DNA of 9,223 nt from an uncultured Centipeda sp. (GCA_937925565.1 CALALM010000276.1:1-9223), one strand, 5' to 3'. Shown: positions 1-6,773, numbered from the stretch's first letter. Notes: a model not told the origin generated them from the letters alone. Translations and numbers: made by a program.

Positions 1-53
1 TCGGCAAGCGTCAGGGCTACACCGGCGGCGCGCATATGAACTGGGCGTTCTAA
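1..53 (+). CDS. C-terminal end of an outer-membrane beta-barrel-like protein (partial)
   Basis: Only the last 16 complete codons of this gene are present; it enters from before the window and ends at a TAA (51-53). The tail reads GKRQGYTGGAHMNWAF. Counting back from the final Phe, residues 0, -2, -4, -6, -8 and -10 are F, W, M, A, G and Y, alternating with A, N, H, G, T and G. Alternating non-polar residues ending in a C-terminal aromatic are typical of the last beta-strand of outer-membrane barrel proteins, where they act as the assembly signal. That would suit an organism with an outer membrane and the LPS exporter gene downstream. The fragment is too short to name a family. The frame is supported by the strong terminator just after the stop. 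Confidence 0.6.
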   Translation, partial: GKRQGYTGGAHMNWAF

Positions 54-71
54 CAAGCAAAATATAGAACG

Positions 72-114
72 GGGCTGCCGTATGAAGTGAAACACTTCGT
101 GCGGCAGCCCTTTT
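72..114 (+). terminator. Rho-independent terminator after the upstream partial gene
   Basis: Positions 72-89 pair with 93-110 as an 18-bp stem containing two G-T wobbles, closed by a 3-nt AAA loop and followed by TTTT (111-114). It lies 18 nt after the stop at 53 and just before the lptF promoter, so it separates the upstream gene from the envelope unit. Confidence 0.9.
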
Positions 115-120
115 GCATCC

Positions 121-149
121 TTGTCAACGGCGGGCGAAAATGATAAAAT
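121..149 (+). promoter_or_regulatory. Sigma-70 type promoter with extended -10 for the lptF unit
   Basis: A -35 box TTGTCA (121-126) is followed by exactly 17 nt and a -10 box TAAAAT (144-149). A TG at 141-142, one base before the -10, makes it an extended -10. Transcription would start near 156, leaving a leader of about 38 nt before the ATG at 194. No other promoter of similar quality is seen before the next two genes, so it probably serves all three. Confidence 0.75.
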
Positions 150-193
150 AAAGCGAATCATATGGACGATTGAAACGGTCAGAGGAGAGCAAC

Positions 194-1294
194 ATGCGTC
201 TGAAGATCCGAATTCTTGATAAATACATCTTTCGGGAGGTCTTTTTGTCCTTCCTCTTTGCGATTTGTGCGTTCTCGGCTGTCTTCATCGGCTCGGGTAC
301 GCTTTTTCGCATTGCACAATACATTACGGACTACGGGGCGTCTCTGCCGTCCATCGTCAAGATCTTCGTGTTCAGCCTACCAGGTGTGGTCATGTGGACG
401 TTCCCCATGTCCATGCTGCTCGCGAGTCTCCTGACGTTCGGACGTCTGTCGTCCGCGAGTGAGATCACGGCGATGAAGTCCTGCGGGATCGGCTTTGGTC
501 GCATTGCGGCACCTGCGATCCTCCTCGGCTTTGTGGTGAGTGTTGGTGCGATTCTCTTCAATGAGCATGTGGTGCCGCGCGCGAATACGGCATACCGCAA
601 CGTCATCTACTACGAAATCGAGGGCAACTCGGGCATGAAGTCGCAGGAGCATCTCATCATCAAGGAGATCACGGACGGTAAAATCCAGCGGCTCGTCTAT
701 GCGCGCTCTTATAATGCCGAGCAGCAGCGCCTGACGGGGGTCAGTCTGCAGGTGTTCGATGCGGAGGGCAGAGTCACACACGTTGAGAATGCGGAATACG
801 CGGAATGGACGGGTGCGGAGTGGATCATGCACAAGGGTGATGTCTATGAGATTGCGAACGAACATATCGAGCGCCGTATGCGCTTTGAGACGCAGGTGCT
901 GCCCGTACAGAAGGATCCGCGCCAGATCATCCGTGAGCAAAAAGCCCCCGAGGAGATGACGATGCGCGAGCTGCGTCATCAGATTGCGCTCATGCAGACA
1001 CAGTACGTCAATACGACGAAGCTTGAGACGGAGCTCTATCAACGCGTTTCCATCCCGATGGCGAGCCTGATCTTTACGCTGATCGGCGTACCGCTCGGTC
1101 TGCAGCCGACGCGCAATTCCTCGTCGGCAGGGTTTGCGATGAGCGTTATCATTATCTTCCTCTACTACGCGCTTATGACGATGGGCAACGCCTTCGCACG
1201 CGGTGAGGTGCTGCCGGCACTGCCGGCGGTCTGGTTGCCGAACATCGTCGGCATCATCGCGGGACTTACCCTCCTGCGCCGTGCCTCGCAGTAA
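194..1294 (+). CDS. lptF: LptF/LptG family LPS export ABC permease (YjgP/YjgQ family)
   Basis: This is a membrane subunit of the Lpt complex, which extracts lipopolysaccharide from the inner membrane and passes it to the periplasmic bridge using the LptB ATPase. The 366-residue length fits the family. Membrane segments are predicted at about 15-36, 54-80, 103-122, 286-303, 312-332 and 345-362, with a periplasmic beta-rich domain between the third and fourth. Family hallmarks include ILDKYIFRE at the start, FPMSMLLASLLTFGRLSSASE (cytoplasmic coupling region, about 70-90) and NEHVVPRAN (about 123-131). The ATG at 194 is chosen because GAGGAG (182-187) lies 6 nt upstream; the in-frame TTG at 170 has no comparable site. 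No partner lptG or lptB is in the window, so the protein may work as a homodimer or pair with a copy elsewhere. Whether it is strictly LptF or LptG cannot be decided from sequence alone. Confidence 0.9.
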   Translation: MRLKIRILDKYIFREVFLSFLFAICAFSAVFIGSGTLFRIAQYITDYGASLPSIVKIFVFSLPGVVMWTFPMSMLLASLLTFGRLSSASEITAMKSCGIGFGRIAAPAILLGFVVSVGAILFNEHVVPRANTAYRNVIYYEIEGNSGMKSQEHLIIKEITDGKIQRLVYARSYNAEQQRLTGVSLQVFDAEGRVTHVENAEYAEWTGAEWIMHKGDVYEIANEHIERRMRFETQVLPVQKDPRQIIREQKAPEEMTMRELRHQIALMQTQYVNTTKLETELYQRVSIPMASLIFTLIGVPLGLQPTRNSSSAGFAMSVIIIFLYYALMTMGNAFARGEVLPALPAVWLPNIVGIIAGLTLLRRASQ

Positions 1295-1338
1295 TTCTAT
1301 CGCGGCCATATTTTCTATGGAAAGGGGTGACGCGCTCT

Positions 1339-2514
1339 ATGTACGGTATTACACTCATTTTCGTCCTCGCTGTCGTCGGCGGCGTCATCGCCTTTATCGG
1401 TGATCGTCTCGGTACGCGCATCGGCAAGAAGAAGCTCTCGATTTTCGGTCTGCGTCCGCGCCACACAGCGGTCATCGTTACAATCTTTACGGGCATCTGC
1501 ATTACGACGGTGACGTTCGGAATCATGGCAGCGGTGTCCGAAAATGTGCGCACGGCGCTCTTCGGCATGGATCGATTGAACGCGATGATCGCCGAGACAC
1601 GGACCGCCCTTGACTCCACTTCGGAGGAGTTGGAACGTGCAAAGAGTGCGCAGGAAAAAGCGAGTGATGAACTGAAAAAGTCCGAGGAGGAAATCACACG
1701 TCTCGAGGGAGAGCAAAGCGATCTACGCGCCGAGTCGGAGCGTCTTTCGGTGGGGAACCGTGCTCTCATGATGGAGAAGGAGGGGCTCATCTCTCTCAAC
1801 GGTCGGCTCTCCGGTGAAAATGAAATGCTGCTTTCCGATATCCGGACGCTTGGCGTTCGTGCGAACGAGCTGCGTGAAAATATCCTCAATCTGCGCGAGG
1901 GGAATATCGTCTATCAGGCGGGCGAGATTATCGCCAGCGGGACGATTCCCGCTGGGCTCAGTCATGATGAGATCGAACGCGGGCTGGCGGGGATTGCCCA
2001 GCTGGGCACGCGCAACATCTCTGCGCGCCTCGGCGAGAACCATACAGATCAGGACATCTGGATCTACGGACCCGAGTACGACGCCGCCATACGTACGATC
2101 GAGGAGAGCTCCGTGGATATGATTGTGCGGATTGTCGCGGCGGGAAATCTTGTGCGCGGCGATGAGATCCGCGCCTCCATCGAGCTCTACCCGAACCGTA
2201 TCATCTATCATGACGGGGAACTTATCATTGCACGTGTCTATACTCCGGAGGGACAGGGTGAGGCGGCAGAGCAGGCGATCATGGCGTTCCTGCGCGAGGT
2301 CAATGCGGCGGCGTCGGCGAAGGGAATCCTCCCCGACCCGATCCGCGGTACGGTCGGTGTCATCGAGGGGGCGGAGTTCTACGGACTCGTACAGGAACTT
2401 GGCACACACACGGATGCAGTCGTTATCTCTGCCTATGCGGACGGCGATACGGACGCGATGGGACCGTTGCGGCTGAAATTCAAGATCGAGAGTGAATATG
2501 GGGGCGGGACGTGA
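1339..2514 (+). CDS. DUF3084 family membrane-anchored coiled-coil protein
   Basis: The 391-residue product belongs to a conserved family of unknown function. It begins with a membrane segment (about 2-20), then a basic linker containing GDRLGTRIGKKKLSIFGLRP (21-40), which is the family signature, and a second membrane segment (about 45-66). Residues about 74-190 are rich in E, K, L and R with heptad-like spacing and should form a long coiled coil. The remaining 200 residues look globular and soluble. Both ends of the helical hairpin probably face the cytoplasm, since the linker is basic, but topology is inferred. The ATG at 1339 is preferred over the GTG at 1327 because AAGGGGTGA (1322-1330) is a near-perfect ribosome site 8 nt before it, whereas the GTG lies inside that site. 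The gene lies 44 nt after lptF and overlaps the next gene by 4 nt, so all three are likely one transcript. A structural or scaffolding role at the membrane is possible but unproven. Confidence 0.87.
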   Translation: MYGITLIFVLAVVGGVIAFIGDRLGTRIGKKKLSIFGLRPRHTAVIVTIFTGICITTVTFGIMAAVSENVRTALFGMDRLNAMIAETRTALDSTSEELERAKSAQEKASDELKKSEEEITRLEGEQSDLRAESERLSVGNRALMMEKEGLISLNGRLSGENEMLLSDIRTLGVRANELRENILNLREGNIVYQAGEIIASGTIPAGLSHDEIERGLAGIAQLGTRNISARLGENHTDQDIWIYGPEYDAAIRTIEESSVDMIVRIVAAGNLVRGDEIRASIELYPNRIIYHDGELIIARVYTPEGQGEAAEQAIMAFLREVNAAASAKGILPDPIRGTVGVIEGAEFYGLVQELGTHTDAVVISAYADGDTDAMGPLRLKFKIESEYGGGT

Positions 2515-2900
2515 GCCGCTCTGTTCTGGCGATTGATCCCGGGCGGGTAAAATGCGGCGTCGCTGTACTTGCAGCGGATGTCAGGACGCTCGTGCAGGAG
2601 GTCGTGCCGACGCCGGAGCTTCCTGTCGTCGTGGGGGCGCTCGTTGCACAATACGATCCGACCGTTATTATGGGCAACGGTACAACAAGTGCGGAGGCTA
2701 AGGCGTCTGTGGAGGCACTTGGGTGCACAGTGACTCTCGTCGATGAATATCGCACAACGGATGCGGCAAAATGTGCCTATTGGGAGGCACACCCGCCGCG
2801 CGGATGGCGGCGTCTCGTGCCACGCGGCATGCTTGTGCCGCCCGTGCCCGTGGATGATTTCGTCGCCGTGATCCTCGCGCAGAGGTTTTTACGAACGTAA
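2511..2900 (+). CDS. YqgF/RuvX-like RNase H-fold putative nuclease
   Basis: This 129-residue protein shows the pattern of the RNase H/RuvC-like fold. It has an N-terminal strand ending in IDPG (D9) followed by a hydrophobic strand GVAVL, then MGNGTTS (54-60), VDEYRTTDAA (E79; compare DERLTT in YqgF), and a C-terminal helix with DDFVAVILAQRF (D115/D116). D9, E79 and D116 would be the metal-binding acidic residues. YqgF/RuvX members are linked to 16S rRNA 5'-end maturation or resolvase-like activity, and this one keeps the acidic triad. It also carries a Pro/Arg-rich segment at about 95-114 before the last helix, so it may be a side branch rather than the orthologue that processes pre-16S rRNA. 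The GTG start overlaps the DUF3084 stop as GTGA (2511-2514), indicating translational coupling. No terminator follows; the next promoter starts 10 nt after the stop. Confidence 0.75.
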   Translation: MSRSVLAIDPGRVKCGVAVLAADVRTLVQEVVPTPELPVVVGALVAQYDPTVIMGNGTTSAEAKASVEALGCTVTLVDEYRTTDAAKCAYWEAHPPRGWRRLVPRGMLVPPVPVDDFVAVILAQRFLRT

Positions 2901-2909
2901 ATTGTTTGA

Positions 2910-2938
2910 TTGACAGCATACCTGTCCTGCGGTAAGAT
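2910..2938 (+). promoter_or_regulatory. Near-consensus sigma-70 promoter for wecA-wecB-atpZ
   Basis: A consensus -35 box TTGACA (2910-2915), a 17-nt spacer and a -10 box TAAGAT (2933-2938) lie in the 84-nt gap between two genes. The start would be near 2945, giving a leader of about 40 nt. It is the promoter closest to consensus in the window at the -35 box and suggests the polysaccharide genes are transcribed independently of the lptF unit. Confidence 0.85.
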
Positions 2939-2984
2939 TATTAGAAATGCTTTTTACGGACTTCTTTAAGGAGAGCAATATTTC

Positions 2985-4034
2985 ATGCCCGATAATGTCT
3001 TAGCATTTATGATCGCGCTCGGTGTGGCGCTCATACTGATGCCTGTGGTCATTGCCTTTGCACGCCGCACGGGGGCGCTTGACAAGCCCGACGCGCGTAA
3101 GGTGCACGAACGCCCCATCCCGCGCATCGGCGGCATCGGGATTTATGCCGCGTTCATGGTGTCCATTCTGGTGCAGCTTATTTTTGTGGAACTGACGCAG
3201 GAATTCATGATGAGCCTGATCGGTCTCATGGTCGGCGGCACGATCATTGTCACCATCGGTATCATTGACGATTACTGCGATCTGCCGGCAAAGGTGAAGC
3301 TGCTCGGGCAGATCATTGCGGCAGCGGTGCTCGTCATCGGCTTTGATGTGCGCATTGACTTTATCACCGATCCGCTCGGCGACTTTATCTACCTCGAACT
3401 CTTTGCGATTCCCGCGACGATCTTCTGGATCGTCGGGCTGACGAACACCGTCAATCTGATCGATGGGCTGGACGGGCTTGCGGCAGGCGTGTCCTCGATC
3501 GCTGCCATCACAATCTTTCTCGTGGCGATGGAGGAGGGCATTCCCTTCGTTGCGATGGTGACGGCGGCACTCGCGGGCGCTTCGGTCGGCTTCCTCTACT
3601 ACAATTTTAACCCTGCGCGCATCTTCATGGGTGATACGGGGAGCATGTTCCTCGGCTTTATGCTCGCGGGCATCTCCGTCGTCGGTGCGGTCAAGAGTGC
3701 CGCAACAATTGCACTCATCGTTCCGATTCTTGCGCTCGGACTGCCGATCCTGGATACGACATTTGCTATCGTGCGCCGCGCGCGCAACCACCGCCCGATC
3801 TTCAAGCCCGATAAGGGGCATCTCCATCATCGTCTCCTCGCACATGGCTTTACGCAGAAACAGGCGGTGCTGCTCATGTACGTTGTGAGCGCCCTCTTCG
3901 GGCTCTGTGCCCTCGCACTTACGGCGGTCAGCACACAGGCAGCAGTCCTTATCGTCCTGATCGTTGCGGCGGCGGTCTTTATCGGTGCGCGAAAGCTGGG
4001 CATCCTCCAGATGGATGCGCCCCGGCAGAAATAA
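2985..4034 (+). CDS. wecA: Undecaprenyl-phosphate GlcNAc-1-phosphate transferase (WecA/TagO family)
   Basis: This polytopic inner-membrane enzyme transfers a sugar-1-phosphate, usually GlcNAc-1-P, from its UDP donor to undecaprenyl phosphate, the first committed step of many O-antigen, enterobacterial-common-antigen or teichoic-type polymers. All hallmarks of the WecA/MraY superfamily are present in the 349 residues: DKPDARKVHERPIPRIGG (33-50), the Mg-binding IIDDYCDLPAKVKLLGQ (93-109), NTVNLIDGLDGLAAG (154-168), FNPARIFMGDTGSMFLG (208-224) and the KGHLHHRL loop (277-284) near the active site. About ten or eleven hydrophobic segments are visible. The His-rich loop and absence of a pentapeptide-type signature favour WecA/TagO over MraY. 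The ATG has AAGGAGAG (2968-2975) 9 nt upstream. The wecB gene follows after 36 nt, supporting a shared pathway. The exact sugar substrate is not proven. Confidence 0.92.
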   Translation: MPDNVLAFMIALGVALILMPVVIAFARRTGALDKPDARKVHERPIPRIGGIGIYAAFMVSILVQLIFVELTQEFMMSLIGLMVGGTIIVTIGIIDDYCDLPAKVKLLGQIIAAAVLVIGFDVRIDFITDPLGDFIYLELFAIPATIFWIVGLTNTVNLIDGLDGLAAGVSSIAAITIFLVAMEEGIPFVAMVTAALAGASVGFLYYNFNPARIFMGDTGSMFLGFMLAGISVVGAVKSAATIALIVPILALGLPILDTTFAIVRRARNHRPIFKPDKGHLHHRLLAHGFTQKQAVLLMYVVSALFGLCALALTAVSTQAAVLIVLIVAAAVFIGARKLGILQMDAPRQK

Positions 4035-4070
4035 AATGCAATTCCTTATCCGGAGAGGAGTACAGGCAGA

Positions 4071-5225
4071 ATGATCGGCAAAATCAAAGTCATGTCAATC
4101 TTTGGCACACGACCCGAGGCGATCAAGATGGCGCCCGTCGTCAGGGAACTCATGCGTCACGCGGATGAGATCGAAACGCGGACGCTTGTTACGGCACAGC
4201 ACCGCGAAATGCTCGATCAGGTGTTGCACCTCTTCCGCATCGTGCCCGACTATGACCTCAACATCATGGCGGCGGGACAGACCCTCTTTGACATCACCTC
4301 GCGTGCCATGCACGGCATCGACGAGGTGTTTCAGCAGGAGCGCCCCGACCTCGTACTCGTCCACGGCGATACGACGACCACCTTCGCAGGAGCGCTTGCC
4401 GCATACTATCATCAGATCCCTGTCGGTCACGTTGAGGCAGGTCTTCGTACGCACGACATCTATTCGCCGTTCCCCGAGGAGATGAACCGTCGCCTCACGG
4501 GCGGCATCGCGACACTGCATTTTGCACCGACGCCGACCGCCCACGCGAACCTCCTTGCCGAGGGAATCCCTGAGGGGCACATCTTTGTCACGGGCAATAC
4601 CGTCATTGATGCCCTGCATCATACAGTGCGCTCCGACTATGTGCTGCCTGCAGAACTCGGGGGTGTGGATTTTGACAATCATCGGGTTCTGCTCGTTACA
4701 ACGCATCGGCGCGAGAATCTCGGCGAGCCGATGCGCCACGTTTACCGTGCGATTCGTGACATCATCGAGCAGTTGGACGACGTGGAGGTCATCTTCCCCG
4801 TCCACCGCAATCCGAAGGTACGCGAGATTGTCCGTGAAGAACTGGGCGGGCTTGCGCACGTTCACCTCATCGACCCGCTCGACTACGAACCGTTTGCGAA
4901 CCTTATGGCGCGCGTTGACATCGTGCTCACGGATTCGGGCGGCATTCAGGAGGAGGCTCCCTCCCTCGGCAAGCCTGTGCTCGTCCTGCGTGACACCACG
5001 GAACGTCCCGAGGCGGTCACAGCGGGAACCGTGCGCCTCATCGGCACGGATGAGCAGCGCGTCTATGAGGAAACTATGCGACTCCTTACCGAGACGACCG
5101 CCTATACGCATATGGCAGAGGCGGTGAATCCCTACGGTGACGGGGCGGCATCGCGTCGCATCATCGAGGCGATTCTCTACCATGCGGGACATACGCATAC
5201 GAAGCCGGAGCCGTTCAGCGCGTAG
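4071..5225 (+). CDS. wecB: UDP-N-acetylglucosamine 2-epimerase (non-hydrolysing)
   Basis: This cytoplasmic enzyme interconverts UDP-GlcNAc and UDP-ManNAc, supplying the ManNAc branch for surface polysaccharides. The 384 residues span both Rossmann-like lobes of the GT-B fold. Conserved stretches include MSIFGTRPEAIKMAPVV (8-24, with R14 and K19), LVHGDTTTTFAGALAA (96-111, D100), HVEAGLRTHDIYSPFPEEMNR (120-140, E122 and E136/E137), TTHRRENLGEP (210-220, H212) and LTDSGGIQEEAPSLGKPVLVLR (286-307, UDP binding). These match the catalytic and allosteric positions known in bacterial WecB/MnaA enzymes. The ATG at 4071 follows AGAGGAG (4054-4060) at 10 nt. With wecA just upstream, the pair gives the lipid-linked GlcNAc start and the next sugar donor. 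No dehydrogenase for UDP-ManNAcA (wecC) is present in the window. Confidence 0.95.
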   Translation: MIGKIKVMSIFGTRPEAIKMAPVVRELMRHADEIETRTLVTAQHREMLDQVLHLFRIVPDYDLNIMAAGQTLFDITSRAMHGIDEVFQQERPDLVLVHGDTTTTFAGALAAYYHQIPVGHVEAGLRTHDIYSPFPEEMNRRLTGGIATLHFAPTPTAHANLLAEGIPEGHIFVTGNTVIDALHHTVRSDYVLPAELGGVDFDNHRVLLVTTHRRENLGEPMRHVYRAIRDIIEQLDDVEVIFPVHRNPKVREIVREELGGLAHVHLIDPLDYEPFANLMARVDIVLTDSGGIQEEAPSLGKPVLVLRDTTERPEAVTAGTVRLIGTDEQRVYEETMRLLTETTAYTHMAEAVNPYGDGAASRRIIEAILYHAGHTHTKPEPFSA

Positions 5226-5256
5226 AAATGCTTTGATCAGCGGGGAGGAGGAGACG

Positions 5257-5496
5257 ATGGAGCAGAAGAAAACACCGACTCCGTCGGGGATGGCGGAGGC
5301 ACTGCGCGCCTTCGGGCTGCTCTCGGGGGTCGGCATCTACGTTCTTGTCTTCCTCGGCATCTTCATCTTCCTCGGCAAATGTGCCGATGATTTTTTCGGC
5401 ACGGGGCGTACCTGCACCATTGCGGGCATTGTCCTCGGTTTCCCCGCAGCGATCTACTCGCTCTATCGGCAGCTGAAATACTATAAGTTGGTGTGA
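5257..5496 (+). CDS. atpZ: AtpZ/AtpI family protein (F1Fo ATP synthase associated)
   Basis: The 79-residue membrane protein has a short hydrophilic N-terminus, then two hydrophobic segments at about 18-39 (GLLSGVGIYVLVFLGIFIFLG) and 53-67, with a conserved GKCADDFFGTG loop between them and a basic tail. This small two-helix protein with a Gly-rich first helix and a charged middle loop is the AtpZ/AtpI pattern. Relatives usually precede the ATP synthase genes and are thought to help c-ring assembly or Mg2+ handling. The ATG at 5257 sits 3 nt after the purine-rich GGGGAGGAGGAG (5242-5253), placing the GGAGGAG core well for initiation; an in-frame upstream extension into wecB is ignored. It lies 31 nt after wecB and is followed directly by a terminator, so here it ends its transcript instead of leading an atp operon. 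A role with ATP synthase encoded elsewhere is inferred. Confidence 0.85.
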   Translation: MEQKKTPTPSGMAEALRAFGLLSGVGIYVLVFLGIFIFLGKCADDFFGTGRTCTIAGIVLGFPAAIYSLYRQLKYYKLV

Positions 5497-5506
5497 TAAA
5501 GACATT

Positions 5507-5545
5507 GCTCCGTGAGATCATTTGATCCTGCGGGGCGGTTTTCTT
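5507..5545 (+). terminator. Rho-independent terminator after atpZ
   Basis: GCTCCGTGAGATC (5507-5519) pairs with GATCCTGCGGGGC (5524-5536) with one A-C mismatch and three wobbles, closed by an ATTT loop, and is followed by GGTTTTCTT (5537-5545). The weak T-run overlaps the first codons of the alcohol dehydrogenase remnant, placing a deletion boundary at or next to the terminator. Confidence 0.7.
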
Positions 5546-6104
5546 ATTCTTGGGGTCGGCGGCGGAAGTGTGATCGACTCGGCAAAGGCGATTTCCTACG
5601 GTCTTGCCGAGCCGGAGTCGGATGTGTGGGAACTCTTTGAGAAGAAACGCAGGGCAAAGGCGTTTCTGCCCGTCGGATGTGTTCTCACGATTGCGGCTGC
5701 GGGCAGCGAAACGAGTCGCGGCAGCGTCATCACGAACGTGGACACAGGCGAAAAACGCGCGTATGATGATGACATTTCACGTCCGAAGTTCGCCGTGATG
5801 AATCCGGAACTGACGATGACGTTGCCGGACTACCAGACGCAGGCGGGGTGTGCGGATATTATGATGCACACGATGGAGCGTTACTTCACACAGGGCGGCA
5901 ATATGGAGATCATGGATGAGATTGCCGAGGGACTGCTACGCACAGTGATGAAGTATGCGGAGATTCTGCACCGTGACCCGACGAACTATGAGGCACGTGC
6001 TGAAATTATGTGGGCGGGAAGTCTTGCCCACAACGGGCTGACGGGCTGTGGCAAGGCGGCTCAATGAGCAGGATGTCGTAGAGATTTACCGCATGGCAAG
6101 GTAA
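5537..6104 (+). pseudogene. Iron-containing alcohol dehydrogenase remnant (butanol dehydrogenase/YqhD-like)
   Basis: Intact family members are about 380-390 residues with an N-terminal NAD(P)-binding domain and a C-terminal helical metal-binding domain. Here homology begins abruptly at FLILGVGGGSVIDSAKAI, the nucleotide-binding loop normally near residue 90. It continues through AGCADIMMHTMERYF, which supplies two metal ligands (Asp codon 5855-5857, His codon 5867-5869), to LAHNGLTGCG, then stops at a TGA (6065-6067). A second piece in another frame, RRLNEQDVVEIYRMAR (6054-6101, TAA 6102-6104), looks like the extreme C-terminus of the same family. About 90 N-terminal residues and roughly 100 or more residues holding the other two metal-binding His are therefore missing, and the junction is out of frame. 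The only usable start for the main piece is a TTG at 5522 inside the terminator hairpin, with no ribosome site. A working enzyme is very unlikely. The natural substrate cannot be told. Confidence 0.88.
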
Positions 6105-6123
6105 CGGATACAGGAGGACAACG

Positions 6124-6645
6124 ATGGACGAGGTGTTTCGACAGGTACAGGATTTTCTTGCTACGCCGATCAGGGAAGGTGAAGCATTTGATGTGAGTGA
6201 TGCGCTGATCTGGGTGGACTGGGGAGACGAGGACGAGGGGATTCTTTCCTATTTGAACGATGTTTTGCCAGAGGGGGCACAGATCGACTACGAATGCGTG
6301 GACTCCGAGGAGGAACGCGGCTTTGATATCCTGTTGAAGAAGGATGGCGAGGTGCACGCGATTCCCTATGCGGCGGATGCTGCGGACAGGGATACGACGC
6401 TGAAGGCGGCACAGGAATACCTAGCACCCGCATATGCAATTCGTTGGTATATGGGCTCGCTCGGCAGTGATACGCTCGCGTTTGTCGTTCTCTCTGCACC
6501 GCAGTGGGAAACGCTGAAACGGGAATTCGGTGCGGAGCAGGTCGCCTATTACTTTGCGCCGATTGATGCGGACAGTCAGATGTTCGAGATGGATGTGGAC
6601 GCGGTCTTTGATCTGCTGGAACAGAGGAAAAAATCGCACGGTTAA
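6124..6645 (+). CDS. Acidic hypothetical protein, 173 residues
   Basis: I do not recognise the family. The protein is soluble, with no signal peptide or membrane segment, and strongly acidic (about 40 Asp/Glu against about 14 Lys/Arg). An acidic first half contains WVDWGDEDEGILSYLNDVLP (30-49). A central stretch, YLAPAYAIRWYMGSLGSDTLAFVVLSAPQW (about 98-127), reads like alternating helix and strand and may form a compact alpha/beta fold. The tail ends in a short basic stretch, RKKSHG. A small cytoplasmic alpha/beta fold, as seen in some immunity or accessory proteins, is conceivable, but no specific motif supports it. The start is secure: AGGAGG (6112-6117) is 6 nt before the ATG. The gene begins 19 nt after the dehydrogenase remnant and may once have been co-transcribed with it. 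No clear promoter is seen just upstream, so expression may depend on one hidden within the remnant. Confidence 0.8.
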   Translation: MDEVFRQVQDFLATPIREGEAFDVSDALIWVDWGDEDEGILSYLNDVLPEGAQIDYECVDSEEERGFDILLKKDGEVHAIPYAADAADRDTTLKAAQEYLAPAYAIRWYMGSLGSDTLAFVVLSAPQWETLKREFGAEQVAYYFAPIDADSQMFEMDVDAVFDLLEQRKKSHG

Positions 6646-6673
6646 ACATAAACGCCAATACATAAATACCAAT
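6646..6673 (+). repeat. Two-copy 14-bp tandem repeat
   Basis: ACATAAACGCCAAT (6646-6659) is followed directly by ACATAAATACCAAT (6660-6673), matching at 12 of 14 bases. It starts one base after the stop codon of the acidic protein gene. It could be replication slippage or chance; no function is claimed. Confidence 0.55.
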
Positions 6674-6773
6674 GCCCCGCAAGTCCGGCGCACATGTCGG
6701 TGCGGAAGTCGGCGGCAATTTTACGGAATACATTGTCGTCCAAGACGTATGGTGGAATGAAAGGGGTACACAG

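Noticed and set aside
377..1309. Long minus-strand open frame (310 codons) opposite lptF
   Set aside because: Its product is rich in Arg, His and Asp with no recognisable motif, and it is fully antisense to a gene with clear family motifs. Such frames are expected by chance in GC-rich coding DNA.
3000..3845. Minus-strand open frame opposite wecA
   Set aside because: The composition is dominated by charged residues, the reverse image of membrane codons, with no motif and no ribosome site.
4095..5336. Minus-strand open frame of 413 codons opposite wecB and the start of atpZ
   Set aside because: It mirrors the codon structure of wecB, crosses a gene boundary and shows no domain pattern.
5522..6067. 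The dehydrogenase frame as an intact short gene
   Set aside because: Its TTG start lies in a terminator hairpin, two of four metal ligands are missing, and the true C-terminus is found downstream in a different frame.
6049..6101. Direct repeat TGGCAAGG at 6049-6056 and 6094-6101 as a deletion scar
   Set aside because: Deletion between direct repeats would leave only one copy, and both copies are still present, so this 8-bp match is probably chance.
6672..6773. N-terminal extension of the EIIA protein from an ATG at 6672
   Set aside because: EIIA domains of this family begin right at the MFGIIVGTHG strand, and the ATG at 6774 has a good ribosome site. The extra 34 residues look like translated intergenic DNA.
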